A stretch of 64,000 nt of DNA from Nothopassalora personata (GCA_033816765.1 CM066295.1:2666001-2730000), one strand, 5' to 3'; shown: positions 43,392-54,194, counted from the stretch's first letter. Numbers and translations: made by a program. Notes: generated by a model from the letters alone, not told the origin.

Positions 43392-44528
43392 ATGGGCGCA
43401 ATCGACGAGATCGCCAACCCGCCGGTGGACGCCATCTCCAGCATACGATACTCGCCAGACGGCGAGAAGCTCATCGTCGGCGCGTGGGACAACCACATCC
43501 ACCTCTACCTACGCAACGGCGAAACATGGCAGTTCTTGACCAAAGGCGACAGCGGAGCGCCAGTCCTCGATCTCGCGTGGAACGCCGACAGCCTCGGCTT
43601 CTACGCCGTCGGACTCGATTGTTCAGTCGTGTACCGCCTGGCCAACGAGACAGAAGTCAGCAGCATCCTCTTGAGCACACACACGCAGGCGGCGAACAAG
43701 GTGGCATACAGCCCGCAGCACAACGTCGTCCTGAGCACGAGCTGGGATTGCACATTACACGTACACGAGCAACCCAAGGACGGTGTAGCGGGAAGATATG
43801 TCGCAGTTGAGCTGCCCGCAAAGCCATTCGCGCTGTCTCTCACCGCAGATCGAGCAGTCGTCGTCATGGCAGAGCGAAAAGTTCACGTGCGTACAGAAAT
43901 CATGTGTGGTTGTGTCTTGATTAACATCTATCAGGTCTACGACCTCGCGGCCCTCGCGGCCCTCATCCCCCAAGCCGGCGACACGACCGGCGAACAACAA
44001 CCCATCGCGGTAGCACCATGGCAAACACGCGACAGTAACCTCAAATTCATGGCTCGGGACCTCGCCTGCATGCCATCTGGCGAAGGTTTCGCTGCCTCCA
44101 GCATCGAAGGCCGTGTGAGTGTAGAATGGTTCGACCCAGTCCAAAACGAGAATGCATACGCATTCAAGTGCCACCGCGAAAAGAGCACCGTCACGACAGA
44201 GGAAGGTGAGGAAAAGCCACTCGACATCATATATCCAGTCAATGCAATTGCCTTCCACCCGGAGCATGGGAGTTTCGCGACTGGAGGTGGGGATGGTGTT
44301 GTGGCGTTGTGGGATGCGAAGACGAAGAGGAGGATCAGACAGTATCCGAAGTTACCGGCTAGTGTGCTGGCGCTGGAGTTCAGCAATAGTGGCAATGAGC
44401 TTGTGATCGGGATCAGTCCGGGCTTTGAGGATGGGCAGGAGGACGAGGAGCCTAATCCCGAGCTTATCAAAATCTTTGTGAGGACGATGGGACCAGACGA
44501 AGCGAAGGGCAAGCCGGTGAAGAAGTAA
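43392..44528 (+). CDS. bub3: Spindle checkpoint WD40 protein Bub3
   Basis: Two exons (43392-43886, 43935-44528) give 362 residues. It has the compact seven-bladed WD40 pattern of Bub3/Rae1: PPVDAISSIRYSPDGEKLIVG, ...GAWDNHIHLY, APVLDLAWNADSLGFYAVGLD, NVVLSTSWDCTLHVH, then after the intron VYDLAALA, and IEGRVSVEWFD (the diagnostic 'EGRVAVE.F' blade 5), FKCHRE, and VNAIAFHPEHGSFATGGGDGVVALWD. The 48-base intron is a multiple of three and stop-free, so the unspliced frame also stays open, but splicing to KVHVYDL restores the blade. Bub3 holds Bub1 and Mad3 at unattached kinetochores. The downstream acidic loop (EDGQEDEEPNPE) is usual in fungi. Confidence 0.94.
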   Translation: MGAIDEIANPPVDAISSIRYSPDGEKLIVGAWDNHIHLYLRNGETWQFLTKGDSGAPVLDLAWNADSLGFYAVGLDCSVVYRLANETEVSSILLSTHTQAANKVAYSPQHNVVLSTSWDCTLHVHEQPKDGVAGRYVAVELPAKPFALSLTADRAVVVMAERKVHVRTEIMCGCVLINIYQVYDLAALAALIPQAGDTTGEQQPIAVAPWQTRDSNLKFMARDLACMPSGEGFAASSIEGRVSVEWFDPVQNENAYAFKCHREKSTVTTEEGEEKPLDIIYPVNAIAFHPEHGSFATGGGDGVVALWDAKTKRRIRQYPKLPASVLALEFSNSGNELVIGISPGFEDGQEDEEPNPELIKIFVRTMGPDEAKGKPVKK

Positions 44529-44750
44529 GAGAATATGGAGGACATCGAGATCTCCGGCTCAAGAGGCGCCACATACTTGAAGGCAGTGCGAGCAAAAAGC
44601 GAGCGGGTATGGATGCGTGTGATATGAATAACAATGAGTGGCATGAGAGTGTGGTGACTCAGCGACTACTGACCTCACCGACTTCTGCCACGGACACCTC
44701 GAATGATTTAGCACGGCGCTAGGAGTAAGTAGCAATACGCACTACGTTGC

Positions 44751-45531
44751 TTGGAAAGTACTGATTCATCAAGGATGCCATCCCGAAGCGCCCGTGCTTC
44801 ACAAAAGCTTGTTGAGCAACTCTGGACATGCGGATCACAAGACTGCAGAGCAATCTGCATGCGATCCTCGAGTGACCCAGCTTCCTTGCCGAAGCGGACA
44901 ATCTTCAACTGTACGCGCGCAGCGTACGACTTTGGTTGCTGGATGTACTTCATCGGCCACTTCTTCGAAATCGCTCCTGTGGGTCGCGCGCAAGGTGGTC
45001 CAATACAAGGTTACTTGGTCAGCCCGGAACTGCCTGCATCGCTGAATGAGGAGGAAGCTGTGTACAACATCGACAAGCATGACTTTTCCAACTCGTCTCT
45101 CGCAGCGACTGAATTCCTTTTGCCTGTCGGTGGAACCTGATACTATCCCGTACGATACAGACGGAGACATCAAAGGCTCCGGCCAAGTCGCCCAAATCCG
45201 CAAAACCGAGGGTCGTTCCGTGAAGAATTTCCAGGCGATCCAGGGTCCCACAGTCTGGCTGGTGCTCCTCATCATCGCGTCGGCATATCTTCTGGTAGCC
45301 CGCGTACTCTCTATGGCCCTTCGTTCGAGATCGAATGCTATTGAGCTTTCTCTCAACGTTTCGTCCCTGACGGATGACAATCCATTCGTGTCTGTCTCGG
45401 TGAGCGGGTCATATCTCAATAGCGATGAGCGCTCACGGCTGTTGAGGGAGTGTGAGATGATTTTTGGTTATGTGGCGCTGCAGAGGAACGCGGGGCGTCA
45501 TCTTCTCATAACAGGCATCAGCCACAGATAG
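44751..45531 (+). pseudogene. Frame-broken membrane protein relic
   Basis: Frame 1 reads to 45140 (GGPIQGYLVSPELPASLNEEEAVYNIDKHDF...LLPVG), and a second frame continues from about 45130 (PDTIPYDTDGDIKGSGQVAQI...) to 45531 with one membrane segment (TVWLVLLIIASAYLLVARVL). The two pieces look like one protein interrupted by a frameshift. The overlap is too short for a normal intron. I do not recognise the family. Confidence 0.45.
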
Positions 45532-45544
45532 CGAGTCCTTCGCC

Positions 45545-46483
45545 ATGCCTTCTGCACGTGGTGCTTCCTGGACTAGTGCAGATGACATCGAGGAGTTTCT
45601 GGCCAAGACAGAGCGTGTGGCGCGCGAGAGCGGCATTGATCTGGAGGATCAATCTCCCAAATCTCCCTTAAGGAGGCCAAGCGTGTTGACCCGACGGTGT
45701 GGGACATCATATCCGACATGGCGCTCGTCGACAACATTCTGAACACCGTGCGGCTCCTTGATGACACGCTGTGATGCCCAAAGGTATGGTGGTGCGCACA
45801 CGCAAAGTACCGGAACAAAATAGCACATTCATCCCAGTTGACGAGGATAGTGCCTGGAATTGGGCAGAGCAGACTGGCTCAGTACTTGCAAGGGGTGACA
45901 TTCAGTACTATGCGCAGGCAGGGATTGAGTACGCTCATTGGGTAGGCCCACGACATGAGCATCCATGCATGCGCTTGTATCAGCCACTGCAGGAAGTCCT
46001 TGATCTTTCGATACCTACTGCCGAAAAGCCACTGAGGGACAGACTGGCCGAAGACGATAAGGTCCACGCTGCATTGCGAGTGTCTCAGCCCAAGAGCTGC
46101 AAGCAGTCAGCAAGACTCTTAACGATCTTCACTCGCATGTACGCGCTTGTCGCAGACGCCAAGACTACCGATGGATCGACTTCGCTGCTGCTCTGGCGGA
46201 CGCTGGTTTTGCCGTGACGCAGAGTGGAGGCTCGGCTGTCTCTTTCAAGGGCGGCTCGAGCAATGGAGTCATTTTCTTCCACCGGCCGCACCCAGGTCTG
46301 AGTATCGATGCTATTATGCTGCGGAATATGGGCAAGAGGCTGAGTAAGTGGGTTGGGTGGAGCTTCCAGACTTTTGGAGCGGGAGAGGGGATTGGAGGCC
46401 CCATGAGGGGAACTGGTGACGGTGAGCGTCACGATTTGTCGACTGACCCCTATCAGGTAAACTCTGTACACAGATACTTGTAG
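45545..46483 (+). pseudogene. Frame-broken hypothetical gene with an 'SGGSAV...HRPHP...MGKR' module
   Basis: Pieces in three frames follow one another: KRVDPTVWDIISDMALVDN...RLLDDTL (about 45665-45774, ending in TGA), PKGMVVRTRKVPEQNSTFIPV through VADAKT (45777-46170), and YRWIDFAAALADAGFAVTQ, SGGSAVSFKGG, VIFFHRPHP, SIDAIMLRNMGKRLSKWVGW, FQTF (46165-46370). The last module is one I associate with uncharacterised fungal proteins. At least two frame breaks lie between the blocks, near 45775 and 46165, and no canonical introns bridge them. Confidence 0.55.
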
Positions 46484-48193
46484 GAGACCATGCAGAGTCT
46501 GAGCACAGCGAGTGCATCACAACGTGAGCAAGGGCAGCATCCCACGAGCGCGGAAGACTCATTCATCTAGGAGCCAATGCCCAACTGCATGCATCCTTTA
46601 CTGGAGAGCACAACTAACGCAAGAGATACAGCTGCAACAACTCTCGCATCCATTCTCGATCGTCCCCGCGTCTGTTGATCCTTCTCAAGAGCCTACCATG
46701 ACCGTCAAATTCGACCCAACTGCCGCCCGCAAACTCTAAATCAAACAAAGCCAGAAGCTAGACATCTTCACAGTGCAGCGTGAACAGAAGAAGTACCATT
46801 CCTTCATCAATGGAGTGATAAGAGCAAGCTACATGGCACTGCAGCCATCATTTACGTAAGGATGTCAGAGCATGTCGAATGCGAGGTCCATTCCCTTGTT
46901 TACATCATCCGATCGGTGCTTTGTGAGCGGGATGGGATTATGGTAACACCTGAGCCCTTAGCTATTGGAATATCAGCACCTATGGAACGACTTTCCCAAC
47001 CTCTGGCAGCCTGGAGGTCGATTTCTTGTCCGAAGTAAAGTGGTCCTGCTTTCCACGGCCGCAATGTCGAGCTGCGCCGCGTCTTGTTGTGTCCTTGTGG
47101 CCAAAACGTGGCGGTTTAGGAGAGTCCAGAGAGATCAGTAGAGGGGTTCAAGGACCTTCATATCCTGATCCTCGATTATGAGTTCGTGGAAGAATGAGTT
47201 GAGGAGCAATCGTGGATTGCAGTAGTTGACGAAGGTCGATGTATGAGCTGATGTTAGAGACAACAGGTGAAGTGAATGTTGAGCGGAAGGAAACTGCTGC
47301 TTAGAACTACTCATGGTGAAGAAAGGCAACTCTGCCGAGGCTTACCATTTCTTCGTTCGCCAGATTGTCACCGTACATTGCATCAAACACCATCTCACCC
47401 CTCACCGAGATTCGAGATGTCGATACAGAATCTGATACATGGCTCAACCTCGATACAAAGCGGCGACCGTTACGATCTTGCCAACCTGATCCTTTCTGAA
47501 TTTGGACATTTTTTCGCATGGCTTGTATAGTCGCCCTCTTCTCTCGCAACGACAAGCTCAATTCGCGCATAGATTGGATTCAGATCAATTTCAGAAGCGG
47601 TGCTCTATTTAGTGGGCCTATCTAGCCGTTTGACTGGCAGGTAAGGCTCGTGGAACTAACCAGCAAGCCGACCTCCTAATCCAGGCCAATCTCGCTCGGT
47701 AACAGGAAACGAACCTGCTTGCATTTACTTGCCCACAGACTCACGTCTTCTACTGATAGACTTCTCACTGCTAGAAGCGCATCGGCAGAGATACCAAAGC
47801 GCCGAACCCGTCCTTCACGAATGTGACTTCGTTCCAAGCGTACACCAAAAGCCGCCGGCATGCCCATTCCGGGCGTTCCACCTGACGGTAAGCTGCTTTG
47901 CACGCAGACCAGGATATAAAACCGACCACAAGATCTGTACACATGTCAGCCCATGTCATGTCCTGCTCAGCCTCCATCTCTCCCCCACACGATTGACCCG
48001 AGACCCTGCTTACCCCGCCCAATAAGTGGGAATTCTCTCCACCTTTGTGTGTATGTACAGGCCCTCAACCAGCACGATCCAGATCTTCCGTGTAGCGGGG
48101 CAGGAAATACGAATATAAAAGGCAGCATCTTAGCCTTCCTGCGGAAAACACTCCCCCCCTTTTCTGAGGCGAGCAGTACCTCCACAGCACCCA
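46484..48193. other. Gene-poor stretch, 1.7 kb
   Basis: A short plus-strand reading MTVKFDPTAARKL at 46698 is cut by TAA and continues in frame (IKQSQKLDIFTVQREQKKYHS), consistent with a CAA-to-TAA change in a lost gene. Minus-strand ORFs at 47307-47570 and 47135-47329 could be two exons of a small gene (protein-like ends ...NLANEEM and ...SFFHELIIEDQDMKVLEPLY), but no splice pair joins them in phase, so no gene is called. Confidence 0.35.
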
Positions 48194-48751
48194 ATGGCTC
48201 AAACCCTCTCACCACTCCTCGCGCTCCCAGCGGAAATCCGCAACCAAATCTACTCTTTCGCTCTGATCGACGACCGAGAACAATGCGTCCACGACATGCC
48301 CCACGCCTGCAGTCTCGCCTCCGGTAAACGCGGTCAAGCCTTCCGAATCCCATCGTGGATGTACACATGTCGCCAGGTCCGTCAGGAAGCCGGTAGTCTC
48401 TGGATGTCAGAAGCCACGTTCAACTTTCACGCCATTGCACATGTTACGAAGTGGTTGAGAAGCATTGATGTGAAGCATCAGAGCGTCATTCGGACTGTGA
48501 GGAAGTGGGTGCCGATGCATCAACGGGAAGGGGCCGAGAGGTTGCTGGTGGCGACTTTCAAGGCGCTGGAGGAGGGTGGGGTTAGGTTGGAGAGGGATGC
48601 GTTGATGGTTGGGTATTTTGATGATGCGGATCATGCGAGTAGAGAGGATGGAGGTGTCAGTTGGATTAGAGGGGTTGGGGAGAAGGTTGCGGTTAAGTCT
48701 GCGAGGAGGTCGAGTGTTACTGCTGCGGAAGCGGAGTATCTGTATCATTGA
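48194..48751 (+). CDS. 2EXR / F-box-like domain protein
   Basis: A single exon, 185 residues. The N-terminal LLALPAEIRNQIYSFAL is the hallmark of fungal 2EXR (DUF7730/F-box-like) proteins, followed by the usual CRQVRQEAGSLWMSEATFNF block about 60 residues later. The remaining sequence is shorter than in typical 250-400 residue members. No function is known for this large, lineage-expanded family; the F-box-like start suggests substrate-adaptor or protein-binding roles. Confidence 0.75.
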   Translation: MAQTLSPLLALPAEIRNQIYSFALIDDREQCVHDMPHACSLASGKRGQAFRIPSWMYTCRQVRQEAGSLWMSEATFNFHAIAHVTKWLRSIDVKHQSVIRTVRKWVPMHQREGAERLLVATFKALEEGGVRLERDALMVGYFDDADHASREDGGVSWIRGVGEKVAVKSARRSSVTAAEAEYLYH

Positions 48752-49007
48752 TGTGTCTTGTTGTTGCGGCTCTTCAATGTCGGCTGTTGATAGTCGCAAT
48801 GGAATCATAACTATGCCTCGTTCACTGCTGTCCCTGTCAACATGAAACATGCGTGCGGTCGACGTGGCAGAACCTTATTCGCATGTCAGCTGTCGGCAGT
48901 TCCGTGTTCATGCATTGTGTCTGCTGTCACTTGCTATGCCTAAGCTCGCCGCCTGCCAATCACTGAAGCTTCTGTTGTCGCAATCACGCATGCAGAGCAT
49001 TTCATGT

Positions 49008-49337
49008 TTACGATCTGACGTTCTCCTTTGCCAGCTGCTCTGTGTTGGCCTGCTGACTCCGCAGCATCTCATCCTCCGTCTTCTTGTTGCCGTGCAAGAT
49101 GAGCTTGTTCAGGAAGCTGCCTGGCTTGCCGTGGGGCTGATCACTCTCCTCCGCCTTCTCGATTTCGCGGTGAAGGTGTCCTGTGGTCTCTTCGTCGACG
49201 TCGTCGGCATCTTGGTAATCGTCGATGTTTGCTGTGCCTCGTTAGTATCGGCCAATGCCTGAACACCAGCGTCGCGGCGTACGGTTCTTGTCGTGCAGCG
49301 ATAGCTTGCGCTTCAGCTTCTCCCTGATGTTGTTCAT
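49008..49337 (-). CDS. Small charged protein, two exons (92 residues)
   Basis: Exon 1 (49337-49283) encodes MNNIREKLKRKLSLHDKN; exon 2 (49231-49008) continues PNIDDYQDADDVDEETT and ends LAKENVRS before TAA. The 51-base intron has a GTACGC donor, an ideal ACTAAC branch site and a CAG acceptor, and joining is in phase. The protein is very polar, with a basic amphipathic start, an acidic middle and KPGSFLNKLILHGNKKTEDE near the end. I recognise no family. It is too short per exon to appear as a long ORF, but the branch site and clean splice make it a credible gene. Confidence 0.6.
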
Positions 49338-50602
49338 CTTCTCGGTCTGCGAAGTGGTGGTGAAGGTGGTATGATGCTGCTTCTGAGTTGTCGCACTTCG
49401 GAAGGTGGCTGGAGCGGTCAGGCAAGTGTCGTATGCGACGCAACAAAGAAGGGTCTCTGGTAGCTCGTGTGGATGACGCCGGTGTTACGACAAGCGGGAT
49501 CTGGGTCGCTCTTGTAGTAAATGTATGTTGTTGCTGCCTTGCTGTTCAGGGAGAATGCCGCGGAGAGTGTAGAAGAGAAGTCAGGATATCCTTACACAGC
49601 AAATACTTAAGATGCAGCTGAATGGAAGGCGCATGCCGGCGGGGCCAGACGGACCTGCCGTCCAAGCAGTGGCGAGCTTGGATGGAGGTGTCGATCTGGC
49701 CTCGTGGCTGCATTGAAGTATGGTGCGCGTGAAGCACGGTCGCATGTGGAGCACAGCACCATACAGTAGGTCACAGGTAACGCTTCCATATTCGATGCAC
49801 GCCTGCATAACTTTCGGGTAAAGGATTCCCTTTCATCTGCAACAAACATTCACCTGCTGTTCCTGCATCTTGTGCCAGAGGTCATCCGCCTTCGGTCTCC
49901 CATATGATGTGCATGAGCTTGTCAGCAATAGGGCTGTACAATCATCTGCATGACCAGAACTGCTGTCCAACGTCATGCACATATCAAGGACTGATGGCGT
50001 GCATGACCCAGTCGTCGAGCTTGAAAAGGTAGGAACAGAATATGGATTCATTCTCCACGCATAGTAATACATCAGACTCAGGGCATCCCTCAATCTGCGG
50101 AATTCACCTTGAGATAGCTAAATGATTTTGACGGAAAATATTTTGACGGCGGTTCGTACTAGCTGCTTCTTATAACCATTTGTTACTTATCTGCGACTCA
50201 GTCCCCATTTCAGCAGCGAAGGTTTCTCTTTGAACATTGTAAGGATGACATGGGTTGAGACACTGGAAGGAGTTATAACTTATGGAGGAGGGCAGCAGCC
50301 GCGGCGGCCGAAAGTAGACGCGATCCGTGCACACCGAAAGTCGCTCTATCTCTCGTTTCTGCATCTTGTGACAAACATTCGATCGTCTGCTATGTAATTG
50401 TCTCGTGCCTTCTTGGGTACCTAGCAACGATCTGAGCGCAAAAATCGATCACAGAGGCTCGGATGTTGTTGATCGTACGACAAGGTTTCGCCACCATTGT
50501 CCAGCACGAATGTGACGCGCAGGGCAGGACGCGTCAAAACTCTCTAGACAACACGACGAGACAACGTCAAGGTAGACTCGGTTGTCCTCTTGCTCTCTCG
50601 CG
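49338..50602. other. Gene-free stretch, 1.26 kb
   Basis: Promoter side of GCP4 and upstream of the small minus-strand gene. Overlapping minus-strand ORFs at 49546-50093 lack motifs. The word ctgcatcttgtg occurs at 49865 and 50360, with no longer repeat around it. Confidence 0.45.
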
Positions 50603-52792
50603 ATGCTACACGAGGTCTTGTTGGCGCTCTCGGGCCATCCGTCACCAGTGTTCGGCGATCAAGATGCTACCGACACCCCGAATGGCGACTTTCCGTTGCT
50701 ATCGCCTTCTGAACGGGCACTGCTACGCTCACTTGGGAAGCTCTCGCAATTGCATCGCAAGCTAAAACGACATCTCGAGACGATCAGGACGGCGCATCAG
50801 TCAGTGATCTGTCGAGCAGTGGCTACCTCGATCGAGCAGAAGCACCTAGGCCGCTTCCAGCAGCGCATTGTCGAGGTTGAAGAACGCATTCTCAAGAAGG
50901 ACTCGAGTGTTGTGGGCGCATATGGGATTGTACCGCTCGCCCGTGTCGTAGGCGAGTTCGATGATTGGCACCGACGGATGGCATGGTATTGGGAAGTGGC
51001 GTACTTCATGTCTCCGGTCAAGGCGCCGGACCAGTTCTCTTCATCACGATCGACCGTGAACTGTACAAGCGCCGAGCTTATCGACAAGCTCAGATCAGAG
51101 ACACTTACCGGCTTTCATGAGATTGAAGAAGCGGCCACCGAGCTGGTGAGGGTAGCGGAGACAGCATGGTTGAGGCAGCTTTCTTCGTGGATCATACATG
51201 GCAAGCTTCCTGCATTTGGAGCTAAAGACTTCTTCATCCAGCCAGAGGGTGCGGAGAAAGAGCATTTCCGCAGAGACCTGACACTGTTACCAGAGTTCGT
51301 CTCGCACTCTACAGCAGCGTCCATGCTCTTCATCGGAAAGTCTTTGCATCAGGTCCAGCATCATCAGCAGCGGAACCCAGCAGTATCGACCACACAGAAG
51401 CAGTACGACGGGGCGAGTCTGGCACAGGCGCATCTTCGACTTCTCGCATCTTTGATGCTGCCACTGGTCTCGTCGCAATTAGCGCGGACTATATCTGACA
51501 TCAGACTGTCTTTGTCGCAGAACGTGCTACAGCATCTACTACCCAGCAATACTACTGCCCTCACATTCTCCTGCTTGCGCCAGTTCCTCCTCATGAGCAG
51601 AGGTGAGTTTGGCGAGGCATTGATAGTCGAAGCGGAGGCTCGATTGCAAGCCAGACAACAGAACATAGGACGAAGCCTACAAGCGGACCCCGTCAAAGCT
51701 CTCCAGGGTCTTCAGATCAAGGACACGGAGCTGCGCCAAGTACTTCAACAGGTGTGGAAAACTCTGGCTGCCGAGGATCGCAAAGATCAGGATGTGGTGC
51801 TGGAGTCGGCTCAGAAGCACGTCGTGTTGACAACAGCAAAGACCGACTCGACCCCATCGTCAGACCGAGGGAGTATTGGTGGCGTTACTGCTCACATCTC
51901 AGGCGTCGCATTTAATGATCTTCTATTCCCTGCTGCGACAGAGCTGAGCTTTGGTGTACAACCACCGCTAGATTTACTGCTCTCAGCTCACGACATCCGC
52001 AACTATACCGTCATCAGCTCATACTTGCTCGCCATCGAGCGAGGCCACTTCCGACTAATCGATCTCTGGCGACGAAGTCAAGCTCGACGAGTGCATCCTT
52101 CAACATCTATGAACGATGCAGAATCAAGACAGCGCGGTAATCAGAGAACAGTCGCCTTGAGGAAGGTCTGGGCCACCTGCAGCGCTGCTACGTTCTTACT
52201 AGCAGAGACAGCAGCGTTCTTCGAAGCCGAAATCGTACGAGGCTCCTGCGATCACTTTCAAGAGTGGATAGGGGAAGTACCAGAAGACGACAGTACCGAG
52301 CATTCTGGTTTCAGCGACGAGAACAGCACGCGAGCTCAGCGAGACCCAGAGACACTAGCCTCTGGTCATCGCATCTTTCTGGCAGCTCTCCTGTATGCGT
52401 TGCTGCTTACAGATGAGCCGTTCACGCGGGAGTTGCGCTCGTTGCTTGGTAATATCGATCATCTGATCGCCTTCTTTGTCCGGCTCTTCGACATCCATCA
52501 TACTCTGGACCTTGAGCGGGATGCTGGTGAAGAGAGTGCGCATATGCTGGGAGAGGAGGCGAGAATTAGCCTTGAGCTGGATCGTGCGAGGAAGAGAGTA
52601 GACAGTGACATGAAGTCTGTGGTCAACAGGCTTCGACAATTGAACCAGGAAAGAATCGGCTCGTTACGGTATCTAGACGTGAAGGCGAGCGATAGAGTTG
52701 ACTTTGAGGTCTGGAAGGGAGGCGGCGTTGACAGGCTGTTGATGAAACTTGAGTTTGGTTCTATTGTCGCGCCTGGTGAGGACAAGCTCTGA
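50603..52792 (+). CDS. gcp4: Gamma-tubulin complex component 4 (GCP4), Spc97/Spc98 family
   Basis: A single exon, 729 residues. The N-terminal MLHEVLLALSGHPSPVF is the classic GCP4 start, and seven codons upstream in frame are ignored for that reason. GRIP1-like blocks follow: YGIVPLARVVGEFDDWHRRMAWYWEV and WLRQLSSWIIHGKLP (typically 'L..W...G.L.D...EFFI'), then AKDFFIQPE. The second half has HDIRNYTVISSYLLAIERGHFRLIDLWRRSQ-type sequence (GRIP2), quoted here in the short form YLLAIERGHFRLIDLWR. GCP4 is a structural member of the gamma-tubulin ring complex that caps microtubule minus ends. It ends 74 bases before the convergent DcpS stop. Confidence 0.9.
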   Translation: MLHEVLLALSGHPSPVFGDQDATDTPNGDFPLLSPSERALLRSLGKLSQLHRKLKRHLETIRTAHQSVICRAVATSIEQKHLGRFQQRIVEVEERILKKDSSVVGAYGIVPLARVVGEFDDWHRRMAWYWEVAYFMSPVKAPDQFSSSRSTVNCTSAELIDKLRSETLTGFHEIEEAATELVRVAETAWLRQLSSWIIHGKLPAFGAKDFFIQPEGAEKEHFRRDLTLLPEFVSHSTAASMLFIGKSLHQVQHHQQRNPAVSTTQKQYDGASLAQAHLRLLASLMLPLVSSQLARTISDIRLSLSQNVLQHLLPSNTTALTFSCLRQFLLMSRGEFGEALIVEAEARLQARQQNIGRSLQADPVKALQGLQIKDTELRQVLQQVWKTLAAEDRKDQDVVLESAQKHVVLTTAKTDSTPSSDRGSIGGVTAHISGVAFNDLLFPAATELSFGVQPPLDLLLSAHDIRNYTVISSYLLAIERGHFRLIDLWRRSQARRVHPSTSMNDAESRQRGNQRTVALRKVWATCSAATFLLAETAAFFEAEIVRGSCDHFQEWIGEVPEDDSTEHSGFSDENSTRAQRDPETLASGHRIFLAALLYALLLTDEPFTRELRSLLGNIDHLIAFFVRLFDIHHTLDLERDAGEESAHMLGEEARISLELDRARKRVDSDMKSVVNRLRQLNQERIGSLRYLDVKASDRVDFEVWKGGGVDRLLMKLEFGSIVAPGEDKL

Positions 52793-52866
52793 GTTCGTCA
52801 GCCTTAGCTGCTACCACATCGACCACGTCTATTGAAAGAAGCTTTACACCCTTTCTTATTCTATGC

Positions 52867-53850
52867 TCACTTCCCACCACCACCTCCAGCAACCGGCTGC
52901 CGCCCCTCCTTCAACGGCAAATAAACCTGCTGCCAAAGCTCACTATTCTCCCCCACCGTATACCCCAACTCCACCAGCTGCATTCCCGCCTCTCCCCCTC
53001 CGGCCATATTCTCCAGCTGACCGATAACATGCTCCAACCCCAACGCCTTACCCACCGCCTGCGTCCCCGTCGCGTCCAAGTCCACATGCACAACATGTAC
53101 ATGAAAATGATAATACGTCGGCTGGTAATGCATGTAAAATTTCAGCATATCACTTTCCACGCCGGGATACAGCTCCGTCACCGTCCTCGTCAGCGTGCTG
53201 CGCAAAAGTCGGAGCCAGGGGACGAGAGATTTCGTGAGGTCTCGGACGGACCAGATGTCTCGACGGATGGGCAGGGCGAGGAGGTGCAGGGAGGAGAGAG
53301 TGGTGCGGTCCCAGTTTAGGTCTGGGAGGAGGAGGAAGTTGTCGGTTTCGGTCGGGTCGGAGGAGCGGTAGAGGACGTTTTCCTGTTCTGCGAGACCGTC
53401 TAGGATGTTGAAGACCCAGTTTAGACGGCCTTCTTGGCGGCATGCTTGCATGTATGGTCGGATGTACTTTTGGTAGATTTCCGGTGTTTCGACCACGACG
53501 CGTGCTTGCTGGAAGGAGTATTTGCGGATGTGTTTCTCAGTGCTTGGGTAGATGAGGTTGACTTTCAGGTCTGCGGGTGTGGGCTCGTCGATGGTGTTTT
53601 CAGACATGCTGTTGGCTAGGTACCAGCGGTAGATGTCGTTGTCGCCAAGGTTTTTGATGTTGGTCATGAGGCGGGAGAAGGATTGCAAGTATTCATGGTC
53701 CGTTGAGAATGCTCCTCGTTCAGCGAGGAGGAGAGCGGGCTCATTGCCGATTGTGCCTTGGAGGATGATGCGGCGGCCTTGTTGGTCTGTGTTGAGGAGT
53801 TTTTGAAATTTGAAGCGGGTGATGAGGGTATTGGGTGATGCTTCTGACAT
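52867..53850 (-). CDS. dcs1: Scavenger mRNA-decapping enzyme DcpS (HIT family)
   Basis: A single minus-strand exon, 327 residues from MSEASPN; an in-frame ATG four codons upstream is less likely. The N-terminal swapped domain contains FKFQKLLNTD and the HEY/LLAERG strand. IYPSTEKHIRKYS is the family's 'YPaTekHI.KYs' block. LNWDRTTLSSLHLLALP and the HIT motif H-F-H-V-H-V-V (248-254) form the nucleotide-binding core, with the central His as the nucleophile. The enzyme hydrolyses the m7GpppN cap left after 3'-5' mRNA decay. The C-terminus is glycine-rich. It is convergent with GCP4, so their terminators may overlap. Confidence 0.93.
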   Translation of the reverse strand: MSEASPNTLITRFKFQKLLNTDQQGRRIILQGTIGNEPALLLAERGAFSTDHEYLQSFSRLMTNIKNLGDNDIYRWYLANSMSENTIDEPTPADLKVNLIYPSTEKHIRKYSFQQARVVVETPEIYQKYIRPYMQACRQEGRLNWVFNILDGLAEQENVLYRSSDPTETDNFLLLPDLNWDRTTLSSLHLLALPIRRDIWSVRDLTKSLVPWLRLLRSTLTRTVTELYPGVESDMLKFYMHYQPTYYHFHVHVVHVDLDATGTQAVGKALGLEHVIGQLENMAGGGEAGMQLVELGYTVGENSELWQQVYLPLKEGRQPVAGGGGGK

Positions 53851-54194
53851 TATGAAGACCAATTAGGATGGCTGTGGAGTGTTCTTAGAGCGTTGTGGTG
53901 AGAAGGTGAAATTGTGATGGACAATCGAGAGAGTGGGGTTGAATCTCAGCGCCATGCCATAAGCGGTAGCGGCCAAAGATTATGCAGCGTTTGAGTCAGG
54001 TGTAAACAACGACGTTGTGGGTACCGCAACAAGACATCGCACACAGAATGATGGCTGCAAAGTATCGTGCAATGGCTTTGCTTTTCGTGTCTATCGATCG
54101 TCAAGTCTATGCCAATGGCAAAGCTATCCAACGTTTCTAGCCTACTGTTGGTTCAAACAGCCTCATCCAGGCCGCCTGCTCTATTCAACATCCT
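53851..54194. other. DcpS promoter and UDP-glucose epimerase 3' flank
   Basis: 344 bases without a gene; no distinct element is recognised. Confidence 0.5.
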
